Below, piece after piece: positions 11,970 through 26,200 of a stretch of 64,000 bases of DNA. The notes under the pieces are model-generated. The model was not told the DNA's origin, ran no database searches, and saw only the letters and a program-made list of their open reading frames with translations. Positions within the stretch are counted from its first letter, which is position 1, and each line of letters begins with the position of its first letter. The stretch spans positions 70,733,558 to 70,797,557 of the forward strand of contig NC_134825.1 in assembly GCF_004210375.1 (NCBI RefSeq), written 5' to 3'. Source of the DNA: Tachypleus tridentatus. Taxonomy: Eukaryota > Arthropoda > Merostomata > Xiphosura > Limulidae. The translations under genes and the position numbers were made by a program.

Positions 11970-12950
11970 GCAAGTCCCTTTGTGTTGGACAATTTTAAAC
12001 AGACTCAATCTTACATAAGTCAGAAGACATTATTTCTTCACTGATTACGTGTCCCAGGAAACTTACCTATTTGAGGAATAATTCACACATCTCCTTCCTC
12101 AACTGATTCACAATATTGTTAGCCCATTTTAAGTATTTTCAAAAGCTTTCTCATGTACAATTACGTGATCCAAGTAGATGAATATAACATTTCATAGTTC
12201 AAAGAGATGACACATTCCATTATGTAGTCGGCATGGCTTGGTGGTTAGAGTGCTCGACTTGCGATCTTAAGGTCACGGGTTCGAATCCCCGCCAGATCAA
12301 ACATGCTTGCCGTTTTAGCCGTGGAGACGATATAATGTGATGATCAAAGTTGGCGGTGGATGGTGATGACCAGATATCTTCCCTCTAGTCTTACAATGCT
12401 AAATTAGGGTTGGCTGGCGCAGACAACCCTCGAGTGGATTTGCATGAAAATTCAGAAATAAATAAACAAAATCATTAAAATGTAGCAGGCATCTTACATG
12501 CTTCATTTCCTTCATTAAAGGTTGCCTTCTATCCACTTCCTTTATTGACTTGCACATCCAAATATCCGATTTTCAGATTCAAAGTTCAAATATATTTTAA
12601 TTCAGATAGAACATCCAAAGTAGAATTAGTCCTTGACAATGAGTAAGCATCCTTTTTTCTGACTTCATTCACGTTCTGATATTCCATATAAAAACTTATT
12701 GATCCATCCTTCTTCTCTGTTTAGTTCTATTGCTCCTTCGTGACTCCTATTTCATTGTAATTCTCTATCTGTTTGGCAAGTTGTAGTTATCTGGTTATTT
12801 GACATACTGTAGTCACATCTCCAGTACCACCATAATATTACCTATACATCATGAGGTGTAGGGAATCTTCTTCCGATAAAGGAAGCTTCCAACTTTCTTC
12901 TTGCTGGAACTTTACGCTCACTTGCAATTTGCATCAGCATACCTACTTTC
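11970..12950 (-). mobile_element. Ty3/gypsy RT remnant, opposite strand, split by a SINE
   Basis: On the - strand, KKDGSIRF-like and KKDAYSLSRTNSTLD (near 12650-12700) precede NLKIGYLDVQV. After the SINE at 12228-12478, YIHLDHVIVHEKAFE and VSFLGHVISEE follow. This is the order of gypsy RT boxes; the first Asp of the YLDD box is kept but the second is His. Confidence 0.65.
12228..12478 (+). mobile_element. SINE copy with variant tRNA head, inside gypsy remnant
   Basis: The head reads GGCATGGCTTGGTGGTTAGA...GGGTTCGAATCCCC, with a stronger tRNA A-box and a different anticodon loop than the other copies. The body lacks the CCCACTATTC block. The tail ends AAATAAATAAACAAAA. It splits a - strand Ty3/gypsy RT remnant. 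Confidence 0.8.
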
Positions 12951-12959
12951 CTCTTTTAT

Positions 12960-13940
12960 CATTATCAAATTTGATTTAACTATGAAAGTTGAAGGACCAG
13001 TGTTGATACATATTTTGAGGCTTCCTATCAGTGTACCTGTTGACTCATGGTCTGTTTTCTTTAACTAACGAACTTGGAGCCTTGTAGAAAATTGTTTTAT
13101 TCAATGAAGCAAAATGGTGAATTTTGTGAATCAGTATGATATTATGTTTGATCTTATCTAAGTCGTCAACCAATCACAACACTATGTAGAAAGCTGTTAG
13201 TTTGAAAATATGATTTTATTTTTAAAATATGTCTGAGAGTGTACATAAAACTTGATATGTAAGTCTTATGTTTAATGTTTGAGTGTTCGTAACACTGCTA
13301 GCCACATACTCGTACTTATAAATAATGAACACTTGCCTCTACATACTAAACGATCCTTCTCCTTTTAGCAGGCGACTAAATTATAACATTGACAATTTAG
13401 CTTACAATAATGATATCACAGGTTTATAACTTTCATTCATTTTGAAAGATGTGTTTTCTTCTGACAATGTACATTATTTTTTAGCACAATGCCACTTAAT
13501 TCTGGTTATCTCCTACTTCTTCAAATACATTTCTCTTTCTGACTACCTTTAATTTTTCTGGTATCTATTTCCTCACGAGAAATGAATTTTATTATCGTTT
13601 TAATATTTTCCACAATACATTTCCCTTAAAGTACGATTTTCTGTTCCATTCCATTTTAAGACTAATTCTGTGCTTAGGATAGCCTGTTATTGTAATATTT
13701 AATGTGGACTCTTATTTCATGGTATGGACCAATAGGTTCAGTATTTAAAAAGTTTGATTATTTGTTTACGAATTTTTGCGCCAAACCCAAAAAGGATTAG
13801 ATTTGCATAGTTTTTTCTAATTTTCAACAGATAAGATAGAGAGTCTTATCAGGATATATAGTCAACAGTAGTCAACAGGATATATGAAACTTGTCTTTGA
13901 ACATGTATAATAGGGTTTTATCATCACTCTTTTCAGCACC
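12960..13940. other. Intergenic, upstream of OTUB1
   Basis: No exon, repeat or clear element recognised. Confidence 0.35.
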
Positions 13941-13949
13941 TTTATGTTC

Positions 13950-14173
13950 CAAAGTGCGAAAATCATTTTGTGGCAACGAGACGAGAACATTGAATCCCAC
14001 AGTTCACAGCACAAGCAAGCTAGCTACTATTATTAGGACCTAGGACATGCGTAGTCTTACCCAAGGAATAATAAATTTTGTTTTTTCATTCACGGACTGA
14101 AATTGGACTAGCATATATATGTATATAAGAATAATGTTGTCAATGGTAGAGGGCATCATAAAAGTACTTAAAA
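13950..14173 (+). promoter_or_regulatory. OTUB1: OTUB1 upstream and 5' UTR region, TATA-like motif at 14122
   Basis: The 220 bases before the ATG should hold the promoter and 5' leader. A TATATAAG octamer lies at 14122-14129, 45 bases before the ATG, which would give a very short leader. It sits in an AT-rich repeat-like stretch and may be chance. No CpG island is visible. Confidence 0.25.
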
Positions 14174-14258
14174 ATGGCAGACGATAGTGTTTTTAATGGG
14201 GAAGAACAGAATGACAAGAAAAACATAATTAACGAGAAAAGTTCTTGGAATGAAAAGA
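14174..14258 (+). CDS. OTUB1: OTUB1 exon 1
   Basis: The exon encodes residues 1-28 (starting MADDSVFNGEEQ) plus the first base of Ser29, and ends at a GTAAGT donor. This acidic, Lys- and Asn-rich arm is poorly conserved. The assignment depends on phase agreement with exon 2 and on no other ATG joining in frame. Confidence 0.85.
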
Positions 14259-17200
14259 GTAAGTAAACATCGACAAACTTTCACGTTTAACGTATTATAA
14301 ATAACTCTTTTATTCAATGTTGTCAAAATACACAGTGAAGTTGTATGAAATGAACCTCTAGTTCTAAATGTTTAAATTAGTATTAACAAGTCCTTTAAAA
14401 ACTTAAAAGCAGCATCACTTAAAACTGCAATGTATAAAGTATAAAATAAAATTGTTTATTGGCACTAATATCACGGCCATAAATCCGTAATTTTTTTATT
14501 TTTAAAAATCAAGTAACAAGGTTTATACTATATATTTTACTAGCTCAAAAATAATGATGATTATTGAATGATATTGATAATTGCAGTGGCTTTTGATTTA
14601 TATTGGTTGTGTACGTTGACACTTTTATCCTTTGTTATTACTTGCACTATAGTAATAGTAGTGGTATGCCTGAGGACTAAGTGCTTTGTGTCTTTTTCTT
14701 ACTTTATTAAATTATGACATTTATACATAATTAATAAAGTATGTTAATAATATTAAACTTTGGGGTATATTTAACTGTACTGAAGATGTTAACATATTGC
14801 AGTACAGAGTGCTTTTCATCCAGTGATAAGTTTGACAGATAATTGGCAAATGACCTTTATTTATAAAAAAAGTGCAAGATAAACCATTTTCATTGCTGTG
14901 AGGTGGGTAATTTGTTTCACATAGTAACTGGTGTAATTGAAGAATTTTGGGATAGTGGTAGATTAATTATTAAAGTTATTGAGTCAGTGTTTTGTTTCTA
15001 ATTATAAAACTAATGTGGTAAAGTAACCATATTTTGTAAATCAAGTTTGGGGAAACACATAATACATTGGACTTATAATTCCAAGAATTTCAGACGCAGG
15101 TAGTACTGAAGATGTTTGTGCTGTGTTAGAATCATTTGAATTTCTATAATGAAATTTATCTGTTTTAGGATTTTATTGTTCTTAAAAAGAAGGGAAAATG
15201 TTTTGGGATGTGTTCAAAGCCATAACTGTGGCTACTGCACTAGTGTCTTTACATTATTAAGCTAATAATGATAATACTAAAATTGGTTTAATATATTCTT
15301 ACTGCAGATTTCATGCAAAATGAAATTTAAGAGTATTTTGGCACAAATTTTTCTCCTCAGGGTTAAAATTTCACATTGAAGGATGCACTTTTACCCTAAT
15401 TTGTAGACACGTTGGTTTTAAGTGAAAAGAATAATTATCTCTGTTTTATACGAATTGTTTGTTAGCTCTCACATTGAATATTGTATATGTTTGGTCTCCT
15501 TATCTAAGAAAGGTATTAACTCACTGAAGATGTTCAGAGGATGGACAGAGGGATGACTACTAAAATAATGCCATGAATGGGTTATTATGTGGAGAGAGGT
15601 TGAAATCTCTAAATTGACTTTCTTTTAAACAAAAAAGGGTTAAAATGATCTTATTACTGAAAAAGACTGGCTATACTGCAGGTTTATTTTTGTAAGGTTG
15701 ATTAAGTTATAGAATGAAATGCCATAAGCATTAGTAGAGGCCAACACCTTACAAGAGTTCAAGGAGAATCAACGGTTTACTTTAAGCTAAAGGGTTAGAA
15801 TAATTTTTCCTTCTTAAGGAGGAATATGCAGGGACAGCATTGTATATTGTAAGACCAAGTAGTGATAACAAATGTACCATGCTTGTTTTTATGGAAACTA
15901 TCATAATTTTTCTTCTTTTCCACTCAACATAGCACAAACAAAGTTTACTTATAAACCACTTTAATCTTATACTTTGTAAGTACGAAGATCTCTTCTAATT
16001 TCTTTTAAAACATAACTTGAAATAGATTCATATAATTTTTTAAATTTAAATAACATTTTACTTTTAGGCCAGTAATATCTAATCATCAAAGTGTCAGTAT
16101 GGCCTGAGAACTTTTTACTGTTCTTGTGAAGTGTGTGATTGTTTGTTTATACTTAAAATAACCACTGATTAGTTTGAGTCGCTCAACAGTTTATCATTTG
16201 TTATATATACATGCATTGAATAATAAATTCATGCCACTCCTGATTCTTGTGAACACCTTTACTATGTTTTGGTATATAAGATAAATATGTTTCTAATACT
16301 GAGGATTAGTGTGTTCTTTGTTCAGGTTTGTATTAGTGACCTTTACAGAAGTATTCCTTTAGGTTATGTACAGAATGAATTGCTTCAAAAGGTTCAATTA
16401 AACAAAAGATTATTGGGGACATGATTAGATAGTCAGTTGCTGTGGATAGTCCTGTGTGACATATTCAGATTAAAGTGAATTATATGCTATAGATGGACTC
16501 TATTTAAATATGCTAGGTAGTATGGTTTTTAGGAAAGCTTTAAAAATCATATTAAAGCTAGCACACATTAAATGTGATGAGGGAGTTTGGGAAATTGTGA
16601 GGGCAAAAATAGATAAGATTGCTAGGGTTAAGTGGTAATTGGAAAAAAATTAGGACACAGATTAAATAATAATTTTGAAGAAAAATATAGGTTAACAATA
16701 AGCTTAGCTGTTGTTAATTTGGTGTTATGAATATTAGTTAGAAAATTGATGAGTTCAGGGCTCAAATTGGAAAGGAAGGCTGTCAGAGAATGAGAATTAC
16801 TACATTACTGAAACTTGTTTAGATTTTAAAAAACATTAACAATGGGAATTAGTTTTAAATTCCAGGTTTAAACTATATAATTGTAATAACTTTTTGTAAG
16901 GAGGGAGTAGAATGGCCCTCAATACAAGTTTTAAGCTGTAACTTGTGGGGACTGAAGACAAAGCTAGTAATCAAAGAGGATGAATAGTTCTAGGAATAGA
17001 AGGCTTTTAATTGGCAGCTGTTACAGGTCACCTAGTGATATAGGTGCTGTCAGTGAGAAATTATTTCATGAAATAAAGGTTATTATTAATACAGTTACTG
17101 ATACAATAATATTGAGGCGAGATCTGTTTTTATACACAGATTTAGGTTGTACAAAGTTAACTAGTGAAGAAGGAAGGTTATTGAGGTGAGTCAGTATGAT

Positions 17201-20200
17201 TTGAAGAAGAGTGCTAGCTGAAAATATCATCCTCTCAAAATAAAAATATAAAAAATTTGGTAATTTTTAAAACGTATTCTTTAAGTTAATATATAATGTG
17301 GTCATGAAGCCAACCAGAGGAGTGGTAATTTTAGATTCATTGTTAATAACTGATGAGGATGAAGTTACAAGAGCTGAAAAATTTAAGGTAATCTCTCCTT
17401 TAAAAATAAGAGTAATATTAATAGCTCTACAACTTTAGGCACCTGCTCATTGTCTATTGGCTGCCAAAAAAGAAAGAGAATCTGATTTTTGACCTTTTTT
17501 AAAATCCTGGAAAAAACTTAGCTCAACTTTATCTAGTTTAGTGTTTTAATATTTCTGTTTATAGCAAGATATGCAATAATGTTTGCTAATTGATTAATTT
17601 ATGACTGTAATAATCATAGTGAATACAAGTGAAAAAAAAAGTAGGCAGTAAAGCTGCATATCATTTGTTTTTCCTATAGTTAGCAGTTGAAGAAGATAAA
17701 GTAAAGAAAAAAATGAAAGAAAAAGAAAATGTGGCAAATAGTAGCCATCTCTGTAATAAGCAGTTCAAGAGGGGAAAAACAACAAGAGTTCATGGCAAGT
17801 GTTGATTGCCAATCAGTTGCCCTCCCTGTGTTCAGCAGTTTAAAATTAGATATTTGCATATAGCAGTAGTAGTTTTGCAATAACAGACAAAAGTAAAGGA
17901 ACTTTAGTGATAGTGGGAATCAACTATGAGTTCACTGTGTGGTATCACCAAGTTTGAAGAAACTTAAAAAAAAAAAAAAAAAAATTCAGCCACCTCCAGC
18001 TCTATTTTTTAGGTGGTTACTCAGGTGTGTGAGGTTTTGGGGTTTTCTCAGTTTTGCTGCTTATATACGGAGGTATACTATTCAGTCATGCGAAGGGATA
18101 ACTATGCTTTGTCCACCATATTTGTCAGAACAACATACTTTAGCTTACTACTGCCAGAACGATGCATATATCCACTTTTGTAAATGTGGATTTCCAGAAG
18201 GGAGCCTGTGATAACAGGTCACCATATTCTGGGATTCATCTGACCTTCACTACAGTTTAGAAATATTTAACATTCCTACAAATTTTGTCAGAAGTCTCTG
18301 GGATTACCACATGAATATGATGATGATTTTGTTACTTTGGCTGACATTTACCTTAATACGATTATCATCTTCTGCTCTTTCTTTGGTTTCTTGGCTGGTA
18401 TGCTGTTGAAACTTATCGGGTAAAAGATGCCTTGTTGGAGATCATTTGTCTCTACCGGTTGCCACTTTCTGTGAGTTACCCGAAGCTCTTTTTTCATTCT
18501 TTGATGTTTGTGGATATTCCAGAAGTGTTGGAATCATAAATTGATATTGTCCATTTACATTCGTCATTGTCATCATAGGCCTTTCAACTTTCTTCTACTT
18601 CTGCAGGGAGTCAAGGCTCTACTGTTCATAATGTTTCCTGACCCTGACTTCTTCAACCTCTCAATCTTTTGGTATCCAGATTTATTAAAGAGGCTTCTCC
18701 ACTTAGGCAGACCATTACTAGTGTGGTAAGTGACTACCCTGTGCCAATGGGGTTTTGGGAGCACAGATACAACATTTTCTGGACATAGAATCCCTTTACT
18801 ACAGATTTATAGATACTTCAGGTTCTTGCATTGGGGTTGGTCATTCAGTTCATATTTCACCACCATTATCCCCTGATGTGTAGTGTTTTCTCCTCTAACA
18901 GATCCTTAGATTATGGAATGTTATTCTAGGGTTCTCAGAGAGTTGAGTCAGTTCTTCTGGAATTTTATCCCCATCTATTTGTTATGGCCAAGAAAATGGA
19001 AGATTGGCATCCAATCATCAATCTTTCTTATTTCAACCAATTTTTAGATCCTCCCAGATTCAAAATGGAATCATTCCTCACCCTATGTTAGCATTTTTCA
19101 CCAGGACTATGGATGACAAAGTTTGATGTTGCCAATGCCTATCTGTAGATTCCCATAGTGGAGTTATCCTGTTGCTCTCTATGCTTCATGCACAATAGTC
19201 AGGTACTACAGCCCAGGGCTCTTCTCTTTGGACTGGCATTTGCACCATATGTGTTCTGCAGAATAATATGAGCTTTTTTTCATTTCTCATCACATTCATT
19301 CTCCAGGCCTGTACATACACCATTATATGGATGACTGGTTATTCCTGTTGGTGGAACGTTTCACCCAGAATCAGAAGCCACCAACGTAGGCTTTATTATC
19401 AGAACTGAGAGAGCTGTTCTCATACTAACTCAATACATTGTCTATCTGGGCAACTTTTTTCAACATTTGTATCAGTTGGGCTCAGCTAATTTCAATCTGG
19501 CTCTTTGCTATGGAATGGGCAGTCAGACTCTTATTCATTTCTCCTTCTACTGTATGAATGGTTCTTTCTCTTTTGAGGATGTGGGCACCCCTTGAGTCTT
19601 TAATTTCACATGAGATCCTTTAAGTGGTCACTGAGTGACCAATGGATCATGAACAGTGATCCAGTAATACCAAAACAATACTACAGTAGCTGTTCCTTTT
19701 CCATCCCCTCATCCAGTAATCCATCTCCTCACAGATACCTCCCTTCATTGATAGGGTGTGTATATCAATGGTCAATAGTTTCTGGACTTGGGGATGAGCG
19801 AAAATTTTTGCTTCACATCAGTATTTTGAAGCATCTTGCTGTCTAAAGGGTAGTGTTTCAGGGTCTAGAATTATTGAAGTGAAAAATCACCATGCTTCAT
19901 TCTGACAATTTCAAGGTGCTATCTTACATTTCCCACCAGGGTGATCCAGTCATATCAGCCTGCTGTCTTGTCATGCTATGCAGGTGATGAACTTAATGGC
20001 AGATCATTTATCTTAACCCAACAATATTACCCTGATTGAATGGATGCAGCACTAGGAGGTTTATTTGGAATTTGCTTTTGGTTCAGGATACTAATAATCG
20101 ATGTATCACTCTCAATGGAACTCTCAACTATGAAAATTTTGGTTACCAGTACTTCATCCTTGGGCATTGGCAACAGATGGATTTAGTCAGAACTGGACAG

Positions 20201-23200
20201 GATTGCACTTGTGTGCCTTCCCACCAATTTGTCTGTAACAGAGATTTTTTGTTGTGTTTAAATCCCCTTTGGTGTGGATTCCTGTACATGGTGAGGGAAC
20301 CTTCTTGGGAAGGTTCTGTTCTTTCAGTTTACCTCCTCTGGGATTTAAACATCCACCCACATGTTTGCCGTGCATGGCAACCCATGAAGTGGAGGAGATG
20401 ATCCTGGTGGTTGAGAGGTCCAACCCTAACACACCACTTTGGTCTTGAATTCCTGTAGACGGGTGGTCTTGGGGTGGCCCCCCTTGAGTCTGTTGGATGG
20501 CCCACTTGGGCTAGGGTCAACAAAGTACCAGTGTTGGATGTTCTCAACAGGTGTTGTGGACATTGTATCTGATACTGGTGTTTGGGTATAGTGCTCACAA
20601 AACCCTGGAGTTGCTGCAGTATCCTTGTTTGGCATTGTAGTGCCTCCCCTCATGGGGCTCCATGGTGAATGGGGTCAGTGGGCACCAAAATTCCCCTTTC
20701 CTTATTATGGATACTCCAATTGAAAATCTTAATAAAATAGTGAAAAAACAGTCTATATGTAAATGACCACATCTTGAAGTTGGATCCTAAGACTGGCAGC
20801 AAGAGAAGGTGATAGTTTTCTCACTTCTATAACTGCTTCGACCCTGCTAGAGTTGTTTTGTAATCACCAAAAGGCATTTCATTTTACTTTGTTTTTGTTT
20901 ATTGAGAATCATATTTTGACTTTTTACAGGAAATACATTCAGTAGTTAACATTATATTACATAAATAAAGCAGAACCATTAAGTCAAAATTCCAAATAAT
21001 GAGATTTAATATCAGTAAAGAAACTCTGATTTCTCTCATTAATCTTATCGTGACATGCATAGATTCTCTTTAAGGTTTAAAAGGCTGGTATACTGTACTA
21101 CAAGTTACTTGTGGACAAACAAAATATTACATATGACTCATTAAAGTTATTAAAGCAAGCTCAGTAACAGATAATTTATTTGAGTACTGACACATGACAC
21201 CAAAAATGAATTCATGATATTGTGTATCAAATTATTATTTCACATACAGTAGAAAATGGCTAAATTTGAGCATTGACATTTATAATGTTTATAAAAAGTA
21301 GTTTGTCTAACTATAAGCAGTCCTGTTTACCACATAATAATTTTTCAAAACAGTAATAAAATTAGGATATTATTTTTCATGGAGAGTTTCTGTTTTATAG
21401 GTTCAGAAGTTAACCCAGATGAAGCTATTCTTGCACAAGTAAAAGAAATTGAGAGAGAGGTAAGGTGGTGTGTAGACTTAAAACTGTGCACATATTTAAA
21501 TATTTATTTGGTAAAACCTTAATTAATGGGCACCTTGACACAACAGGCATTCTACCATTTAGGGCAGACTTTTTTAGTCTCTTTCTTTTTCTACTATTTG
21601 TAACCAAAATAAATATCACAATAATAGTCACCTTGATATTCTGGTTATGGAAAGTGTCTTTAGTTTCATTTTTAATATTTTTAAGATTTTATCAAATAAA
21701 TTTATTCATAACAGTGTAAGTACTCAGAATCTTTGTTTTTCAAAGGTGTTTTTATTTATTTTCTATGTTTTAATAGAAATAACAAAAATTTAAGCATTTG
21801 TGAATAATGGTTGATGAATAAATTTGCTGAAAGAGAAAGAGGATTTTATAACTGTGGCACATTTTTTATATTGAGAGCATCTTGCTTTTGAGGGCATTTG
21901 GATGCAGTCAGAAAAGTGCTCTTAATGTCAAGGTTATACTGTACGTAAGCATATGTTTCAATCTATATATGCAAATGTACATTGTATGCTATCTACAAAT
22001 TCTTAAGTTTTGATATTTTTAAGATTTTAGAAATGGAATAATGATCTTTATATACATATAACTTATCCCATTTTTATGTATATAATAAAATAGGAAAAGC
22101 TGTATGTTTATAAATGTATTTATTGTTATATTTAGATTGCAGATGTGGTTCCTCTGATTGGGCCTCTAATTGATTTGTCCTGCCTTCAGAATGAGTATGC
22201 AGATGATGATAAGATATACATACAAAAAATAAAGGTAATGCACCAGTTTCATATGTCTGTCAGAACATCTTTTATTAAATTCTGAAACAACATGTGAATA
22301 GATGATAATTTAGTGATTAGATGAAAAACTCCACTAATTAATAAATCTTCAGTGGTGTAATGGGTTAGGTTTTGTATACACAAATTCCAAACAACACATT
22401 TAGATTTGTGAGCTTTAAGGTTAACTTCTCTTGGTGAAATTCAACTTTAGCTTTAAAAATGTTTTAAACTAAATAATCCAGTACAAAATGTCCCAACTTT
22501 TAGTTCTTTTGGTAGCAAAGTTATATAACTACCCTTTCAAAGGAATGTTATACTTTGTTAATTTTGTTTTCATTTCTGTATATGTACAGTGTTAAGCTTT
22601 CTTGTTTCTATGCTAATAGTTTTTTGTGTAAATAGTTATCAAAATATCAAGAATAAGAAATCAAGATATACTGAGAAATTAAAAGAGCTTAAAAGCTAAT
22701 TATTTTACTTAAAAAATATGAAGTTAATCTGATAACTGTAAAAAAAAATTTTTGTACTTACACCAGTTGTTTATCACTAATTTTGAATTTTGTCAAGTTT
22801 AAAATTTATGAAAATCTCTCCAGTTTACATTTGAATTTTGAGAAAAAAAAATGACAGTGGAAGTTTTTAATTTTCTAATATAAAGGTTCAGAATGATTTT
22901 TTATATAGATGAACCACAAAACTATTACTTTACTTTAAAACATGTATTGTTTTATTCAGTAACCCTCTCTTCATGTCACGAGGTTTTAGTGTACTACCTT
23001 CAAAATTTAATTGAACTACTTTCTTTTCAGAGTATGCACAATAAATATGGCATAAAAGTGTAATTAATAATTCATATTTTAGTAGTACTTAAGTTTTAAA
23101 TTGTTACTTTTATAAGGCAATATTTAAAAAAAAAAATCTGGAATTTCCTCTAGTGGGAGAATTGTGAGATTTGCTCTCTGGGCATCCCTTTTTCTATAAT

Positions 23201-26200
23201 TTATTTACCACTCCTCCAAAAAAGTACAAAATTTAATATAAGTTAATTATTATAATTTCATCATTCATCAAGTAAATTATAGCTTTCATAGCCTTCAATC
23301 TTATTTGGTTATAGAGCGATGAAATAGTCAACCAGAACCCTCTTGCCATGCCCATCTGTCACATCCTCTTTTTCACAAATTGCCAATAGTTTCTATGACA
23401 TTCAACAATGTAGTATTTATCCAATAGAAAGCAACCATTTTCATCTGTCAAATGATGTGTCATATTACGTTGTTCTCTGTAAAGAGAATTATCAAATTTG
23501 CTTTCAGTTCAAGCTTGATTCTCATGGGAGACACATTAATGAGTTCATATGAAGTTTTAATGGTTTTTGTCACATAGTTAGAAAACCACAAAAACTGTGA
23601 TAGTTATTGGGAATTGTTTGCTTTTGGCATTTTGCTATTCTGTGTTCTTTGGTGCATTATTCAATTAAATAAAAAATGTAGTGCAATAGTACCATTAGTT
23701 TAAAAAGTAGGTTAAATATCATTAGCAGATGACAGCAAAAAAATAAAAAAGTGAGAACTTTTTTTTTGTTTTTCATGTGTATATTTTATTCATTATTACA
23801 AAAGTAATGAAAACATAAAGTAGGGGAAATAAATAATAATAATATTTTTGTTCATGAGGTATGCTCACAAGCAACTGGTGATAATATAAGTTGAAAGTGT
23901 AATGCAAGCTGTACATTTGTTAAGTGATTTACAACTTATAATGGCACAAATAATAGTTAGAACCTGGTTTAAAGGGCAATAAAACAATAAAATTTAAGTG
24001 TAAATAGATGTGTATTGTTATGAGCTTAAAGCTGTTTAGGGTAAACAAATGAATTTTCATATTACAATTTGAAGTCATTCTACAAAGAGAAAAAGGTTAA
24101 TTTAGATTTATTCAGATTTATTTTATGATTGAAGTCAGTCATATTGACCAAGCTTGTATAAAGCTAGGGTAGAGAAAATAATATAAAACAATTTGAAGTT
24201 TTACATGAAGGAACATTTGAAATTTATTTAGAAGGTTTAGAGATTACACAAATAGAATCTGAGGCAAGGAAAAATGTGAAAAAAACAGTTCTTCTGACTA
24301 GTATATAGAAAGCTGTATATATTCACAGACAAATCTTTAGTAAAAATACTTCATTAAAACATTTGCTTTTTTGTTTAAAAAAGATTTATAATGTTTACTA
24401 AACATCTGCCACATTTTGTGAAGATACACAAAATGTATTATAAGTTATAGTAGGGGATCCTTAAAAATGCAAAATTGGTTACAAGATTGGTCAATTTGAC
24501 CAACCTTGTTTGAAATTTAATAACTGTGGATGTCCATGCCTTTCAGATGAGTTTGGAAGCCAGTATTTCCCCCATCATTGTTGAGCAGTTATCACTTCTA
24601 AATCCAGTTATATTATTGATATAAATTGATTCCTCATCAAACATATTATTTATTTTCCTACTGTGGTAAAATCTCAAAATAACAGCAAGAACTTAGGATA
24701 TAGAAAGTCAGTGTATTCATCAATAGACAAAACTTATTTTACTTGCAAAATGACAACAACAACTGACTCTTTTCCAAAGTGATTTTTTCTTTTGTCAAAT
24801 GCAATGACTTGTTTCTTTCCATTTTGATCTTTTGGGAAATTTTACTGTCTGGAAGCTTTGTTTTCATTACCTCATTCAGATGGTCGACATAAAGGAAAAA
24901 ATTTCTGCTCAGCTGTGAATTCAAATAGCAAAACTTCAGCTCTTACAGTCATTTTATTGATATATTGTTCTGTTTGTTTGTTGTAAAAAGTACTGATCTT
25001 ACTGTTCTTTGTTTAGCTTGGAATGCAGTATGTGTATTTGTGGTTTTATGCTTCATTAAAACCAGACTGTTTTCTTCCTTCATCTTATAGTCGCACTATG
25101 AGAAAATAAAAGTATATTTCATTTGAATTGCTCGTGTTCCAATGCATCAAGTTTGAATCCTTCAGCTAATCAGTGTTCAATGTCTGTGTATACTATTTAA
25201 CAAACTGTGGTATCATTATGGACACTTATCTCTGGAGTGAATGAAACTTATTCAAAAATTTTTTTAAATATTCAGTGAAGGGAATTTCAGCTTTAATGTT
25301 CATTTTTAGTTGCCCAAGGTTGGAAGAAGAAACAATTTGAGGGTTGTGAGAAAAATATTTTATTGTCATTAATCATTTAACAAGTTACTTTATTTGCATG
25401 GGAGAATATAAAGTTTAAGTATCATGTAGAGAATACAGTATGTTTAATATGTTGTATATCAATGTGAAGTGAATTAATATTGGATTGCTGCACCCCAAGA
25501 ATATATCTTTAAATATTTTCAGCCTTCAGTTATTGTCATTAAGGTGGATAGTTTATAATGTAAAGATAAGAAATAATGATGCTAAATTTATTTTAAATTT
25601 AGCTTCTTCTAAAGACAGGCAATTTAAAAAGAACAGTGAACACAAGATAGCAGAACCCTCTTAACTGGAAACAACAGAAATACAAGTTTGCCATATTAAA
25701 TACATATTTTCTACCAACAGAACTGAAATCACATTAACAGGTACAGCTTAAATAAGGAGAAAAGTTGTATGTCTTACCACTAAACTTTACAAGATGAATA
25801 CTATTCTATTAAACAAGACAGATTATTATTGAAAAATGCAATGTTCTGAGATGGTGAATACTACTATTGCAACTCACCATTGTGCATTGTACAATTACAA
25901 GATGCCAAATATGGACTCTGCAGAAGAAGAGACAGTTTTTTCATGTCTTATGCAATGTCGTGACGTGACAACACCTGTTGAACAACTTGGCTTAAATGCC
26001 CTATTGCTTTATCAATCCAGACAGGCCTTGCTTCACATCCAGAAAATATCAGACATTTGATTCTTGGAACAGGATGTTACCAAGATAATGTTTCATATCT
26101 TAATTTTTTCTTACTACTCAAGATTCTTGGAAAGGAAACCTGAAAAACTTTATAATCCTTATATCTTGAAAAATACAAAATCTGATGGAATTTTATAGTA

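Noticed and set aside
17939-18211. 90-codon open frame starting near a long A run
   Set aside because: The Lys run comes from the A tract and the rest overlaps the DIRS-like gag region; no sign of a host protein.
20187-20653. Several overlapping open frames on both strands
   Set aside because: They fall on the GC-richer 5' UTR of the LINE fragment; the same frames recur in part at 32849-33049 in the other copy, so they follow from repeat composition.
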